Shown: positions 7,841-14,818 of the stretch, piece by piece | Position numbering within the stretch: position 1 is the stretch's first letter | Layout of the letters: each line of letters starts with the position of its first letter | Origin: Blautia sp. An81 | GTDB taxonomy: Bacteria > Bacillota > Clostridia > Lachnospirales > Lachnospiraceae | Length of the DNA stretch: 39,597 bases | Assembly (NCBI RefSeq): GCF_002161285.1 | Contig: NZ_NFHH01000033.1 | Coordinates: forward strand, 1-39,597 | Direction of reading: 5' to 3' | The notes under the pieces: model-generated | Told to the model about the DNA's origin: nothing | Seen by the model: the letters and a program-made list of their open reading frames with translations, nothing else | Databases searched by the model: none | Made by a program: the position numbers and the translations under genes

Positions 7841-9646
7841 TTATATTAACCACAGATATTCATAAGGACCCAGTACGATATTTTCCCAAAGACGCACGGT
7901 CTTTCCCTGAATCAGGTCATGAAGCTCTCCCGGCAGTCCAAACCAGTTCACAGTATTACAGTCTACTACCTGTTCCCTCTCGCTGAAATTTGCCAGTACC
8001 AGCATCTTATCCTCTTTGTGGAATCCAAACACAGCTTTGTTCTGGGTATCCACTGGTATAGAATGGAGTCTGGAAGAAAATACTTCATGGCTCTTTCTGA
8101 TTTCTATCATCTCTTTAATTCTGCTGAAGATAATGCCTTCCACAGTACTCTGGTCATGACGGTTTGCAGCCTTATCCCAATCCATAGGCGGACGGTGGAG
8201 CCATCTGGAATCATGGGAGATTTCCGAATCTTTTTTATACTCCCACCAGTTCAGCTGGCCAATTTCATCTCCGCTGTAGAGAAGAGGGATACCTGTATAA
8301 GAAATAATAATGCTGTTCAGAAGAAGAATTCTCTTCACGGAAAGTTCCAGCTTATACCGGTCTTTCTCCACTACAGCCTCTTCCAGTCCGCACATAGAAG
8401 CCATGGTTCCGCTATTTCTGGCATCCAGTGTCTGAGGATTAAACTCATACAGCTCTCCTCTGGAGAAACTTCCCGGGAATTTTCCTTCCATAAACTGGAT
8501 AATAAACTGCTTGTGAGCCTCTGGGTCCATTCCCAGATCCCGGATAATATTAGTCTCAAATCCCCATCCGATATCATCATGGCACCTTGCATAATTAATC
8601 CAGACTCCGTCTTCAGGAGTGCCATAGTCAATGGCAAGAGATTTCTCCATAAGTCTTACATCTCTGGTAGCCAGAGAGTTCCACAATAGGACCATAAGAG
8701 AAGCGTTGTACATAATGTGACATTCCTTTTCCTCAGGAGATCCGAAATACTTCACGATTTCATGAGGCTCTACTATAGCTTCTCCCAGGAAGATAACAGA
8801 AGGGCATACTTCCTCGACGATCATCTCGTACATTTTCAAAAGCGTATGAACCTGGGGAAGATTCATAGAATTTGTTCCCAGCTCCTTCCACATATAAGGA
8901 ATAGCATCCAGGCGGAAAATATCAATACCCTTATTTGCCAATGTAAGCAGGACCTCAGCAATCTTATTAAACACATTGGGATTTTTGTAGTTCAGGTCCC
9001 ACTGGAACTCATAGAACCTGGTCATAACATATTTATTGATATCTTCGTAGTAAGTAAAGTTCTTCGGCGCCACAGAAGGGAAAATTTCAGTCAGTGTTTT
9101 CTCATATTCTGAGGGAATACCATAATTGTCAAACATATAGTACATATCCTCATAGCCCGGCTCATTTTTCTTGGACTTCTGAGCCCATTCATGCTCTTTC
9201 GCCGTATGGTTCAGCACAAAGTCAATACAGGTCCGGATCCCTTTTCTCTTTAACTTTCCTACAACTCTTTCCAGCTGCGCCATTGTCCCCAGGCGCTTAT
9301 CCACGTTCAAGTAGTCAGCTACCGCATATCCTCCGTCATTCTGGCCTTCCCTTGGCTGAAGCAAAGGCATAAAGTGTACATAGGTTACACCCAGGTCACT
9401 TAAATAGTCAATCTTTGACTCAAACTTCTTTAAGTCCTCACTGAACTTATCCACATACAGCATGATTCCCACCATCTGCTCTGACAGATACCAGGAATTT
9501 CCCTTTTTATCCTGCCGCTTCAATTGAGGGCTTCTGCTTGCTTTGGCTGTTTCCATGATGCTTACCAGCTGGTCATAAAAAAAGTTCGTGATTCCGTTTT
9601 CTCCGTAGAGTCCGTAATATAGACTCTTCAGCCTGTCCATTGACAT
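7841..9646 (-). CDS. GH13 subfamily 4 enzyme (amylosucrase / sucrose hydrolase-like)
   Basis: This 601-residue alpha-amylase-superfamily enzyme has the amylosucrase layout. Its sites are 'IDIFRLDAIPYMWKELG' (nucleophile Asp247), 'FLGEAIVEP' (acid/base Glu289) and 'CHDDIGWGF' (transition-state stabiliser Asp357), with 'DFVLNHTAKEHEW' as conserved region I. The HDDIGW motif and the long all-helical N-terminus separate GH13_4 from ordinary amylases. It should split sucrose, either transferring glucose to a glucan or releasing it; sequence alone cannot decide. No signal peptide is present. It sits downstream of a LacI regulator, and its own promoter carries a LacI-type palindrome. With the nearby alpha-galactosidase it could complete raffinose breakdown. 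Confidence 0.88.
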   Translation of the reverse strand: MSMDRLKSLYYGLYGENGITNFFYDQLVSIMETAKASRSPQLKRQDKKGNSWYLSEQMVGIMLYVDKFSEDLKKFESKIDYLSDLGVTYVHFMPLLQPREGQNDGGYAVADYLNVDKRLGTMAQLERVVGKLKRKGIRTCIDFVLNHTAKEHEWAQKSKKNEPGYEDMYYMFDNYGIPSEYEKTLTEIFPSVAPKNFTYYEDINKYVMTRFYEFQWDLNYKNPNVFNKIAEVLLTLANKGIDIFRLDAIPYMWKELGTNSMNLPQVHTLLKMYEMIVEEVCPSVIFLGEAIVEPHEIVKYFGSPEEKECHIMYNASLMVLLWNSLATRDVRLMEKSLAIDYGTPEDGVWINYARCHDDIGWGFETNIIRDLGMDPEAHKQFIIQFMEGKFPGSFSRGELYEFNPQTLDARNSGTMASMCGLEEAVVEKDRYKLELSVKRILLLNSIIISYTGIPLLYSGDEIGQLNWWEYKKDSEISHDSRWLHRPPMDWDKAANRHDQSTVEGIIFSRIKEMIEIRKSHEVFSSRLHSIPVDTQNKAVFGFHKEDKMLVLANFSEREQVVDCNTVNWFGLPGELHDLIQGKTVRLWENIVLGPYEYLWLI

Positions 9647-9706
9647 ATTTTTTTCTCCCTTCTATACATTCTTATTTATCATGTTCTGCTAATTGCCGAT
9701 TTCTTG

Positions 9707-9720
9707 TGGAAACCTTTCCA
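9707..9720. promoter_or_regulatory. LacI-family operator for the GH13 gene
   Basis: TGGAAACCTTTCCA has perfect 6-bp half sites and differs from the usual LacI/CcpA palindromes only at the central CG. It starts 7 bp past the -10 (9728-9733) on the minus strand, so it covers the expected start of transcription, where a bound repressor would block RNA polymerase. Confidence 0.75.
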
Positions 9721-9727
9721 TAAGTTA

Positions 9728-9756
9728 AATATAAGGATTCCACTATGCTTTGTCAA
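9728..9756 (-). promoter_or_regulatory. Sigma-A promoter of the GH13 gene
   Basis: On the minus strand the -35 is TTGACA (9751-9756), the spacer 17 bp and the -10 TATATT (9728-9733). It lies between the LacI stop (9773) and the GH13 start (9646). Confidence 0.85.
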
Positions 9757-9772
9757 TCCCCGTCTTTCTTTT

Positions 9773-10753
9773 TCAGCAGGTTTCCCCCTGCTGCCACCGG
9801 ATTTCCGTTATCTTATCCTCTACCTCCTCTTCTCCCTGGATTTTCCTTGTCAGAATATCTGTAAGTTCCAGGGAAATTTTGTCAATCTGCTGTACCACAG
9901 AACTGATTCTCGGAAAAACGCTTCTGGTTCTCTCTGTGCCATCATAGCTGATAATCTTCAGTTCTTCCGGTATCTTCTTTCCAAAGCGTTTTCCTTCCCA
10001 CAGAAAAGCCTCTGCCAGAGGGTCTGAGGCAAATACGCCGTCTATATCCTGATACTTCTTCAGACATTCCGCAGCCTTTTCAGAATAATGCCTCATGTCA
10101 AATTTATCCTGGCTGATATAATCTTCCAAAACCTGGATTCCCTGAGACTCCAAACAATCCTTCAGCTCTCTGTGGGCCAGCCCTACGATTATATGTCCCT
10201 CTCTGGCATCCTCTCCATAAATACTTAATACCTTTTTACAGCCTTTTTCCATAAAATGTTCCGCTGCCATCCTGCCTGCTGCCCTGTGGTCCGATCTTAC
10301 CATAGGGATATGCCCTCCGAAATCTCTGTCAAAAGAAACGATCACCCGGCTGCTCCTTAAATAAGCTTCGTCGTTAAAAGAATGAGTTGCGGTTATAATG
10401 CCGTCTACCAGATTATTTTCCAGCATATCCAGATAGTCCTGCTCTCCGTGCTCCATACTGACCGTACAGCAGATCATGGTCTTATATCCTTTCTTATATA
10501 ATGCGGACTCCAGCTCCTGGACCAGCCTGGAAAAAAAGCAGTGATCCAGTGTCGGAATAAGGATTCCTATAATACCAGAACTGTTCTTTAAGAGATTCTG
10601 TGCAAGTACATTAGGCTTATAAGACAACTTTTTTGCTGCCTCCTCTATCCTCTTCTTTGTTTCATGTGCCACATATCCTTTTCCCGACAGAGCCCTGGAA
10701 GCAGTTCCCAGACCTACGCCTGCCAGATTTGCCACGTCTTTAATACTTGTCAT
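9773..10753 (-). CDS. LacI family transcriptional repressor
   Basis: This 326-residue LacI/GalR regulator has its helix-turn-helix at residues 3-22 ('SIKDVANLAGVGLGTASRAL') and a hinge helix at 'KPNVLAQNLLKN'. A periplasmic-binding-type effector domain follows, with 'GIIGILIP' and 'DGVFASDPLAEAF'. The start has an AAAGGAATTGAG ribosome site. The palindrome at 9707-9720, inside the promoter of the next gene, is its most likely operator, so it probably represses the amylosucrase-type gene until sucrose or a related sugar appears (ScrR/MsmR-like role, inferred). The ~250-bp gap to perR holds no gene, only the perR promoter at its right end. Confidence 0.93.
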   Translation of the reverse strand: MTSIKDVANLAGVGLGTASRALSGKGYVAHETKKRIEEAAKKLSYKPNVLAQNLLKNSSGIIGILIPTLDHCFFSRLVQELESALYKKGYKTMICCTVSMEHGEQDYLDMLENNLVDGIITATHSFNDEAYLRSSRVIVSFDRDFGGHIPMVRSDHRAAGRMAAEHFMEKGCKKVLSIYGEDAREGHIIVGLAHRELKDCLESQGIQVLEDYISQDKFDMRHYSEKAAECLKKYQDIDGVFASDPLAEAFLWEGKRFGKKIPEELKIISYDGTERTRSVFPRISSVVQQIDKISLELTDILTRKIQGEEEVEDKITEIRWQQGETC

Positions 10754-10913
10754 ATCTCAATTCCTTTCTGATTACAGCATATATGTTCTCCGAAAGACTC
10801 CAGATAATTCTCCCGTAAAAGCCTTCATATTTAATAAAATATCAAAGATTCTGCCTTCTGACAATACAAGGTTTGCCCCTGGATATCACAGTAAAAATTT
10901 TTCAAAATAATAC

Positions 10914-10971
10914 TTGACTAATTTCATCTGATATGATATCTTAATATCAGTAACAATTACTATTATTAATC
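10914..10971 (+). promoter_or_regulatory. perR promoter with PerR-like box
   Basis: The -35 is TTGACT (10914-10919), spacer 17, -10 TATCTT (10937-10942). Just downstream, AGTAACAATTACTATTATTA (10949-10968) is almost the same as the palindromic box before the rubrerythrin gene (19 of 23 positions around it). This suggests autoregulation. Confidence 0.7.
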
Positions 10972-11007
10972 GTTCAGGACTTCCTGCGATAGAAAGGGGA
11001 GAAGCCT

Positions 11008-11415
11008 ATGCCAGCATTAAAATACAGCCGACAGCGGGAATGTATCAGAGAGTTTGTTCAGAATTGTCACGAACATCCTACTGCGGATACAGTCTATGCA
11101 GGAATTAAAGAAGAATTCCCGAATATCAGTCTGGGAACTGTATACAGGAACCTTTCTCTCCTGGTAGAGCTGGGAGAGATTGCCAAAATTTCTACAGGTA
11201 ATGGACCGGACAGGTTTGACTGCAATACCAGACCTCACAGCCACTTTATCTGCACACACTGCCATTGTATCAAAGATATTGAAATGGCTGATATGGACTA
11301 TATCACCCAGAAAGTCTCTGAAAATTTTGATGGGGAGATCACTGCCCACACCACAACTTTTTACGGTATCTGTAAAAACTGCTTAAATGAAAAAAATTTA
11401 CAGAAAAGTAGTTGA
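11008..11415 (+). CDS. perR: Fur-family peroxide regulator PerR
   Basis: This 135-residue Fur-family repressor has an N-terminal winged helix ('HPTADTVYAGIKEEFPNISLGTVYRNLSLL'). All five regulatory-metal ligands of Bacillus subtilis PerR are present at a constant offset of 14: His23, Asp71, His77, His79 and Asp90. The Asp at the last position is the PerR signature and favours a peroxide sensor over Fur. The structural zinc site is formed by Cys82/Cys85 and Cys122/Cys125. It binds iron or manganese and releases DNA when peroxide oxidises its histidines. The ribosome site is GGGGAG. Near-identical boxes lie in its own promoter and before the rubrerythrin gene. Confidence 0.9.
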   Translation: MPALKYSRQRECIREFVQNCHEHPTADTVYAGIKEEFPNISLGTVYRNLSLLVELGEIAKISTGNGPDRFDCNTRPHSHFICTHCHCIKDIEMADMDYITQKVSENFDGEITAHTTTFYGICKNCLNEKNLQKSS

Positions 11416-11473
11416 CAGTTTTTCTCTAGTATGTTAGATTTGACATAGAGACAAAATAGTAATCATTACTATT
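11412..11473 (+). promoter_or_regulatory. Rubrerythrin promoter with perfect PerR-type box
   Basis: The -35 TTGACA (11412-11417) overlaps the perR stop codon; after a 17-bp spacer comes TAGATT (11435-11440). A second TTGACA lies at 11440. The box AATAGTAATCATTACTATT (11455-11473) is a perfect 9-1-9 palindrome just downstream of the expected start site. Confidence 0.78.
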
Positions 11474-11543
11474 ATTAAATTCCTGTAAAAACCTGGCAAA
11501 GCCAGATTTTATAAAAATTCTATAAGAAAAGGAGAACAAAGTT

Positions 11544-12086
11544 ATGAAGAAATTTGTATGTAATGTATGTGGTTATGTTTACGAAGGCGACGCTGCTCCT
11601 GAAAAATGTCCAGTTTGCGGAGCGCCTGCAGATAAGTTCACTGAGCAGTCTGGAGAAATGAGCTGGGCTGCAGAGCATGTTGTAGGTGTTGCTCAGGGCT
11701 CAAGCGAAGATATCATGGAAGACTTAAGAGCTAACTACGAAGGCGAGTGCAAAGAAGTTGGTATGTACCTGGCTATGGCAAGAGTTGCTCACAGAGAAGG
11801 ATATCCGGAAATCGGTTTATACTGGGAAAAAGCTGCTTACGAAGAAGCTGAACATGCAGCTAAATTCGCTGAGCTTTTAGGTGAAGTTGTTACAGACAGC
11901 ACAAAGAAAAACCTGGAAATGCGTGTAGAAGCTGAAAACGGAGCTACAGCAGGTAAATTTGACCTGGCTAAACGTGCAAAAGCAGCAAACCTGGATGCTA
12001 TCCATGATACAGTTCATGAAATGGCAAGAGACGAGGCTCGTCACGGAAAAGCATTCGCAGGCCTTCTGAAGAGATACTTCGGCTAA
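11544..12086 (+). CDS. Reverse rubrerythrin (rubredoxin-first)
   Basis: This 180-residue peroxide and oxygen scavenger has its domains in reverse order. A rubredoxin-like iron site comes first ('[21 protein letters not shown]', Cys6, Cys9, Cys22, Cys25), then the four-helix diiron domain with Glu/His ligands ('[23 protein letters not shown]', '[14 protein letters not shown]', '[14 protein letters not shown]'). Clostridial proteins of this order act as NADH-linked H2O2/O2 reductases through rubredoxin and its reductase. It follows perR and a PerR-type palindrome, so it should be induced by peroxide. The ribosome site is AAAGGAG. Cytoplasmic. Confidence 0.93.
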   Translation: MKKFVCNVCGYVYEGDAAPEKCPVCGAPADKFTEQSGEMSWAAEHVVGVAQGSSEDIMEDLRANYEGECKEVGMYLAMARVAHREGYPEIGLYWEKAAYEEAEHAAKFAELLGEVVTDSTKKNLEMRVEAENGATAGKFDLAKRAKAANLDAIHDTVHEMARDEARHGKAFAGLLKRYFG

Positions 12087-12113
12087 TTTCCAAAACTTTA
12101 AAATTGAAACTTT

Positions 12114-12161
12114 AAAACCGGTCCATAAATGAAAAATTATATTGATTTATGAACCGGTTTT
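12114..12161 (+). terminator. Terminator between the two rubrerythrin genes
   Basis: AAAACCGGTCCATAAAT (12114-12130) pairs with ATTTATGAACCGGTTTT (12145-12161) with one mismatch. The 3' arm ends in TTTT. It separates the two transcription units or attenuates read-through. Confidence 0.75.
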
Positions 12162-12200
12162 ACTACATACAATATTCATTTAAAAATTTGCATGCAGCTA

Positions 12201-12206
12201 TATAAT
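12201..12206 (+). promoter_or_regulatory. -10 element before second rubrerythrin gene
   Basis: A consensus TATAAT lies 29 bp before the start codon. The matching -35 (ATTTAA, 12178-12183) is poor. A separate promoter is likely because a terminator lies upstream. Confidence 0.45.
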
Positions 12207-12234
12207 ATACATTTAGACTAAGGAGGTTTTTACC

Positions 12235-12771
12235 ATGAGCAAATACGCAGGAACAAAAACAGAACAGAACTTATTGGCAGCTTTCGCAGGTGAGTCCGAA
12301 GCAAGAAACAAATATACTTTCTATGCTTCCGCAGCTAAGAAAGCCGGTTACGAGCAGCTGGCTGCTCTCTATCTGGAAACAGCGGATCAGGAAAAAGAAC
12401 ATGCCAAAATGTGGTTTAAAGAATTTCACGGCATCCATGATGTAGCAGCCAATCTGGAGGACGCAGCAACAGGGGAAAATTTTGAGTGGACAGATATGTA
12501 TGCCCGCATGGCCAGAGAAGCAAGAGAAGAAGGTTTCCCAGAGCTGGCTGCTAAATTTGAAGGAGTTGCCAAGGTAGAAGCTGCTCATGAAAGACGTTAT
12601 CGTAAACTTCTGGAAAGCTACAAAGCAGACAAGACCTTTAAGGGAGATGCACCTTTAGGCTGGAAGTGCAGAAACTGCGGATATGTACATATGGCAGATG
12701 AAGCTCCAGAGGTTTGCCCGGTGTGCGCTCATCCAAAGGCTTACTTTGAAAGAAAAGTAGAAAACTACTAA
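12235..12771 (+). CDS. rbr: Rubrerythrin (classical domain order)
   Basis: This 178-residue protein has the diiron four-helix domain first ('[23 protein letters not shown]', '[11 protein letters not shown]', '[16 protein letters not shown]') and a C-terminal rubredoxin site ('WKCRNCGYV...EVCPVCAHP', Cys145, Cys148, Cys161, Cys164). It reduces H2O2 to water in anaerobes, with electrons from rubredoxin or NADH reductases. It follows the reverse rubrerythrin but has its own AAGGAGG ribosome site and -10. No clear PerR box is seen in its own promoter, so joint regulation is possible but not shown. Confidence 0.94.
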   Translation: MSKYAGTKTEQNLLAAFAGESEARNKYTFYASAAKKAGYEQLAALYLETADQEKEHAKMWFKEFHGIHDVAANLEDAATGENFEWTDMYARMAREAREEGFPELAAKFEGVAKVEAAHERRYRKLLESYKADKTFKGDAPLGWKCRNCGYVHMADEAPEVCPVCAHPKAYFERKVENY

Positions 12772-12834
12772 TTTTCAAATTTTTATATCATAAGCCATTC
12801 TCATAGATTGTCCTATGATATTAATAATTAACAT

Positions 12835-12885
12835 AAAAGTCCCTGTTAGAAACCCCGCTCCTTCCGGATTCTAACAGGGACTTTT
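12835..12885 (+). terminator. Terminator after rubrerythrin gene
   Basis: AAAAGTCCCTGTTAGAA (12835-12851) and its exact complement (12869-12885) form a 17-bp stem ending in TTTT. The symmetric A/T flanks mean it can also stop the leftward 61-residue ORF. Confidence 0.88.
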
Positions 12886-12899
12886 ACAGCCTGAAAATA

Positions 12900-13085
12900 T
12901 CATCCTTTTTCATCCAAAGCCTCCAGGGTATAGTCATGAAGGGTTTCTCTCCGGAATGAAAGAATGTTTTCTATTCTGTCTATCTGTTCTTCGTCCATCA
13001 GAGAATAGCTTTTATTCAAAAGCTCCTGGCAACTGTTTAATACCATTTTTATATGGGGAATCATATTTTTTTCGTATTCTTCCAT
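12900..13085 (-). CDS. Small hypothetical protein, 61 residues
   Basis: I do not recognise this protein. It is charged and predicted helical, rich in Glu, Lys, Asp and Arg, with no Cys pair or membrane segment (MEEYEKNMIPHIKMVLNSC at the start). The start has a strong AGGAGG ribosome site 8 nt upstream, which argues for a real gene. It ends next to a bidirectional terminator and lies directly downstream of a decayed ROK gene on the same strand, so it may have been its operon partner. Confidence 0.5.
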   Translation of the reverse strand: MEEYEKNMIPHIKMVLNSCQELLNKSYSLMDEEQIDRIENILSFRRETLHDYTLEALDEKG

Positions 13086-13117
13086 CTCTCTGCCTCCTGT
13101 CCTTTTTGCTCTTTCTC

Positions 13118-13545
13118 TCAGTGATTTTTCTGTCTTGATTTAAAGTTATAAAATGCTCCCAGCACAACTACTTCCGGGTTTATTACATAGCAAATATTGG
13201 CTATTCCCATACCCAGTATCTCTACCATCTGATCAATGGCACGGATACAGTCCTTATCCCCTTTTTTGCATTCTCAAAAACATATTTTCCATTAATGCTC
13301 TCCACAGGGATATTTTTGTACTCTGCTGTCTTTTTCACCAAAATACTGCCGGCTCCCAGGTCCTGGAATTCCTCTCCCGGAAGGTGCATATAGCCGATTT
13401 CACATCATTTTCAACCTCACATGGAATCTGAAATCTCTGCTCCATGGTCTTTTTGAATTCCGGGACTGCCTTTTTCCATGGCCTCTGTAGGCATTTCTCC
13501 GGTGGTGAGAAAACTTCCGTCCTCCTGTAAGCCATGAAAGTTCTT
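13118..13545 (-). pseudogene. Decayed ROK family sugar kinase/regulator
   Basis: Pieces of one ROK protein are spread over several frames. Near 13545-13460 reads 'GLQEDGSFLTTGEMPTEAMEKG'. Around 13450-13390 in another frame reads 'RFQIPCEVENDVKSAI', the ROK 'PVxVENDANxA' motif. From about 13390 comes 'LPGEEFQDLGAGSILVKK', then, after a frameshift at a run of A and G near 13262, 'CIRAIDQMVEILGMGIAN' and 'INPEVVVLG'. The N-terminal phosphate loop, most of the zinc-site region and the C-terminal ~60 residues are absent. ROK proteins are glucokinases, amino-sugar kinases or NagC/Mlc-like regulators; next to nagA, an amino-sugar role is likely. It is surely non-functional. Confidence 0.85.
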
Positions 13546-13564
13546 TCTCCTTTTCTTCCATACA

Positions 13565-13593
13565 TTGAAATAATCTCCTGGTGGAATTATAAT
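13565..13593 (+). promoter_or_regulatory. nagA promoter
   Basis: TTGAAA (13565-13570), a 17-bp spacer, then TATAAT (13588-13593), placed 64 bp before the nagA start and upstream of the ROK remnant's surviving 5' part on the other strand. Confidence 0.8.
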
Positions 13594-13657
13594 AAAAGCA
13601 GAGACTACAGATTTTCAATAAAAAAACTGCTGACCCAGAACAGAAAAGGAGAATTTT

Positions 13658-14761
13658 ATGATTATCAAAAATGCAATGGTGTTTCAGGAAGATGGAACCT
13701 TTCAGAAAAAAGACATCTATTTAGAAAAAGGTTTTTTGGTTTCCAGTGAAGAAGAGGTAACAGATAAGACAGAAATTGACGCTAGCGGTCTAAAAGCAAT
13801 TCCAGGGCTAGTAGATGTTCACAGCCACGGCGCTTTTGGACATGATTTCTGTGATGCAGACCCGGAAGGGTTGAAGGTGATACTAAAATATGAAAAGGAG
13901 CACGGAATCACCTCCTACTGCCCCACCTCCATGACCTTGGCAAAAGAAAAACTTCTGGAAATCTTCGCCTCTGTTAAGGATATGGAAACATCCTCTGACA
14001 TGGCTAGGATTGCAGGAATTAATATGGAAGGTCCTTTCGTAGATGTAAAGAAAAAAGGTGCCCAGGCCTCGGAGCATATCTGTCCTCCGGATCCGGATTT
14101 CTTCCGTCTCTGCAATGAACACTGCGGAAATATCATAAAACTGGTAACCCTTTCACCAAAGGAAGAAGGAGCAATGGATTTTATCCGGGAGCTGAAAGAC
14201 GAAGTCATGATTTCTCTTGGACATACTACCGCCGATTATAACTGTGCAAAAGCAGCCATGGATGCCGGTGCCGCCCATGTGACCCACCTCTTCAACGCCA
14301 TGCCTCCCTTTGCCCACAGAGATCCGGGTGTGATAGGCGCCGCTCTGGATACAGAGAACTGTATGGCAGAACTGATCTGCGATGGTTATCACATTCATCC
14401 TTCCATGATCCGGGCTGCTTTTAAAATGTTCGGGGAAGAAAGGATCTGCCTGATCAGCGATTCCATGATGGCTACCGGAATGCCTGATGGAACATACGAG
14501 CTGGGGGGACAGGCTGTTTATATGAAAGACCGGTTCGCTGCCCTTTCTGACGGCACATTGGCCGGATCTGCCACAAACCTGTTTGACTGCATGAAAAAAG
14601 CCATGGAATTCGGCATTCCCGAATCCACAGCTATTTTTGCAGCTACCAGAAATCCAGCCAAAAGCATCGGTATCTATGACAAAGTAGGTTCGATTACTCC
14701 TGGAAAATATGCAGATATACTCCTGGTAGATGAAGCATATAACTTAAAGCAGATTTTATAA
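13658..14761 (+). CDS. nagA: N-acetylglucosamine-6-phosphate deacetylase
   Basis: NagA removes acetate from GlcNAc-6-phosphate to give glucosamine-6-phosphate in the cytoplasm. This 367-residue amidohydrolase shows the family sites: 'VDVHSHGAFG' (His55, His57), 'INMEGPFV' (Glu124 metal ligand), 'LGHTTADY' (His189), 'AAHVTHLFNAM' (His207, His210), 'CDGYHIHP' and the catalytic 'LISDSM' (Asp268). The ribosome site is AAAAGGAG. nagB is not in the window. The adjacent ROK remnant may once have controlled it or acted with it. A terminator follows directly. Confidence 0.95.
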   Translation: MIIKNAMVFQEDGTFQKKDIYLEKGFLVSSEEEVTDKTEIDASGLKAIPGLVDVHSHGAFGHDFCDADPEGLKVILKYEKEHGITSYCPTSMTLAKEKLLEIFASVKDMETSSDMARIAGINMEGPFVDVKKKGAQASEHICPPDPDFFRLCNEHCGNIIKLVTLSPKEEGAMDFIRELKDEVMISLGHTTADYNCAKAAMDAGAAHVTHLFNAMPPFAHRDPGVIGAALDTENCMAELICDGYHIHPSMIRAAFKMFGEERICLISDSMMATGMPDGTYELGGQAVYMKDRFAALSDGTLAGSATNLFDCMKKAMEFGIPESTAIFAATRNPAKSIGIYDKVGSITPGKYADILLVDEAYNLKQIL

Positions 14762-14780
14762 GCCCCATATTTGTGACAAT

Positions 14781-14818
14781 CGCCGGGACAAGTGTCTTAT
14801 CACTACCCGGCGTTTTTT
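14781..14818 (+). terminator. nagA terminator
   Basis: The stem CGCCGGG (14781-14787) / CCCGGCG (14806-14812) is followed by TTTTTT. The T run touches the stop codon of the convergent response-regulator gene. Confidence 0.85.

Noticed and set aside
7919-8689. 256-residue open frame opposite the GH13 gene
   Set aside because: It is antisense to catalytic motifs of the GH13_4 enzyme and has no recognisable domain.
9707-9720. CcpA catabolite (cre) site
   Set aside because: The centre is CC/GG rather than the CG of cre sites, and the adjacent LacI gene is a simpler partner; a CcpA role is not excluded.
12900-13085. Small ORF considered as a Spo0E-like phosphatase
   Set aside because: The length is right, but the conserved SxxxD motif is not present.
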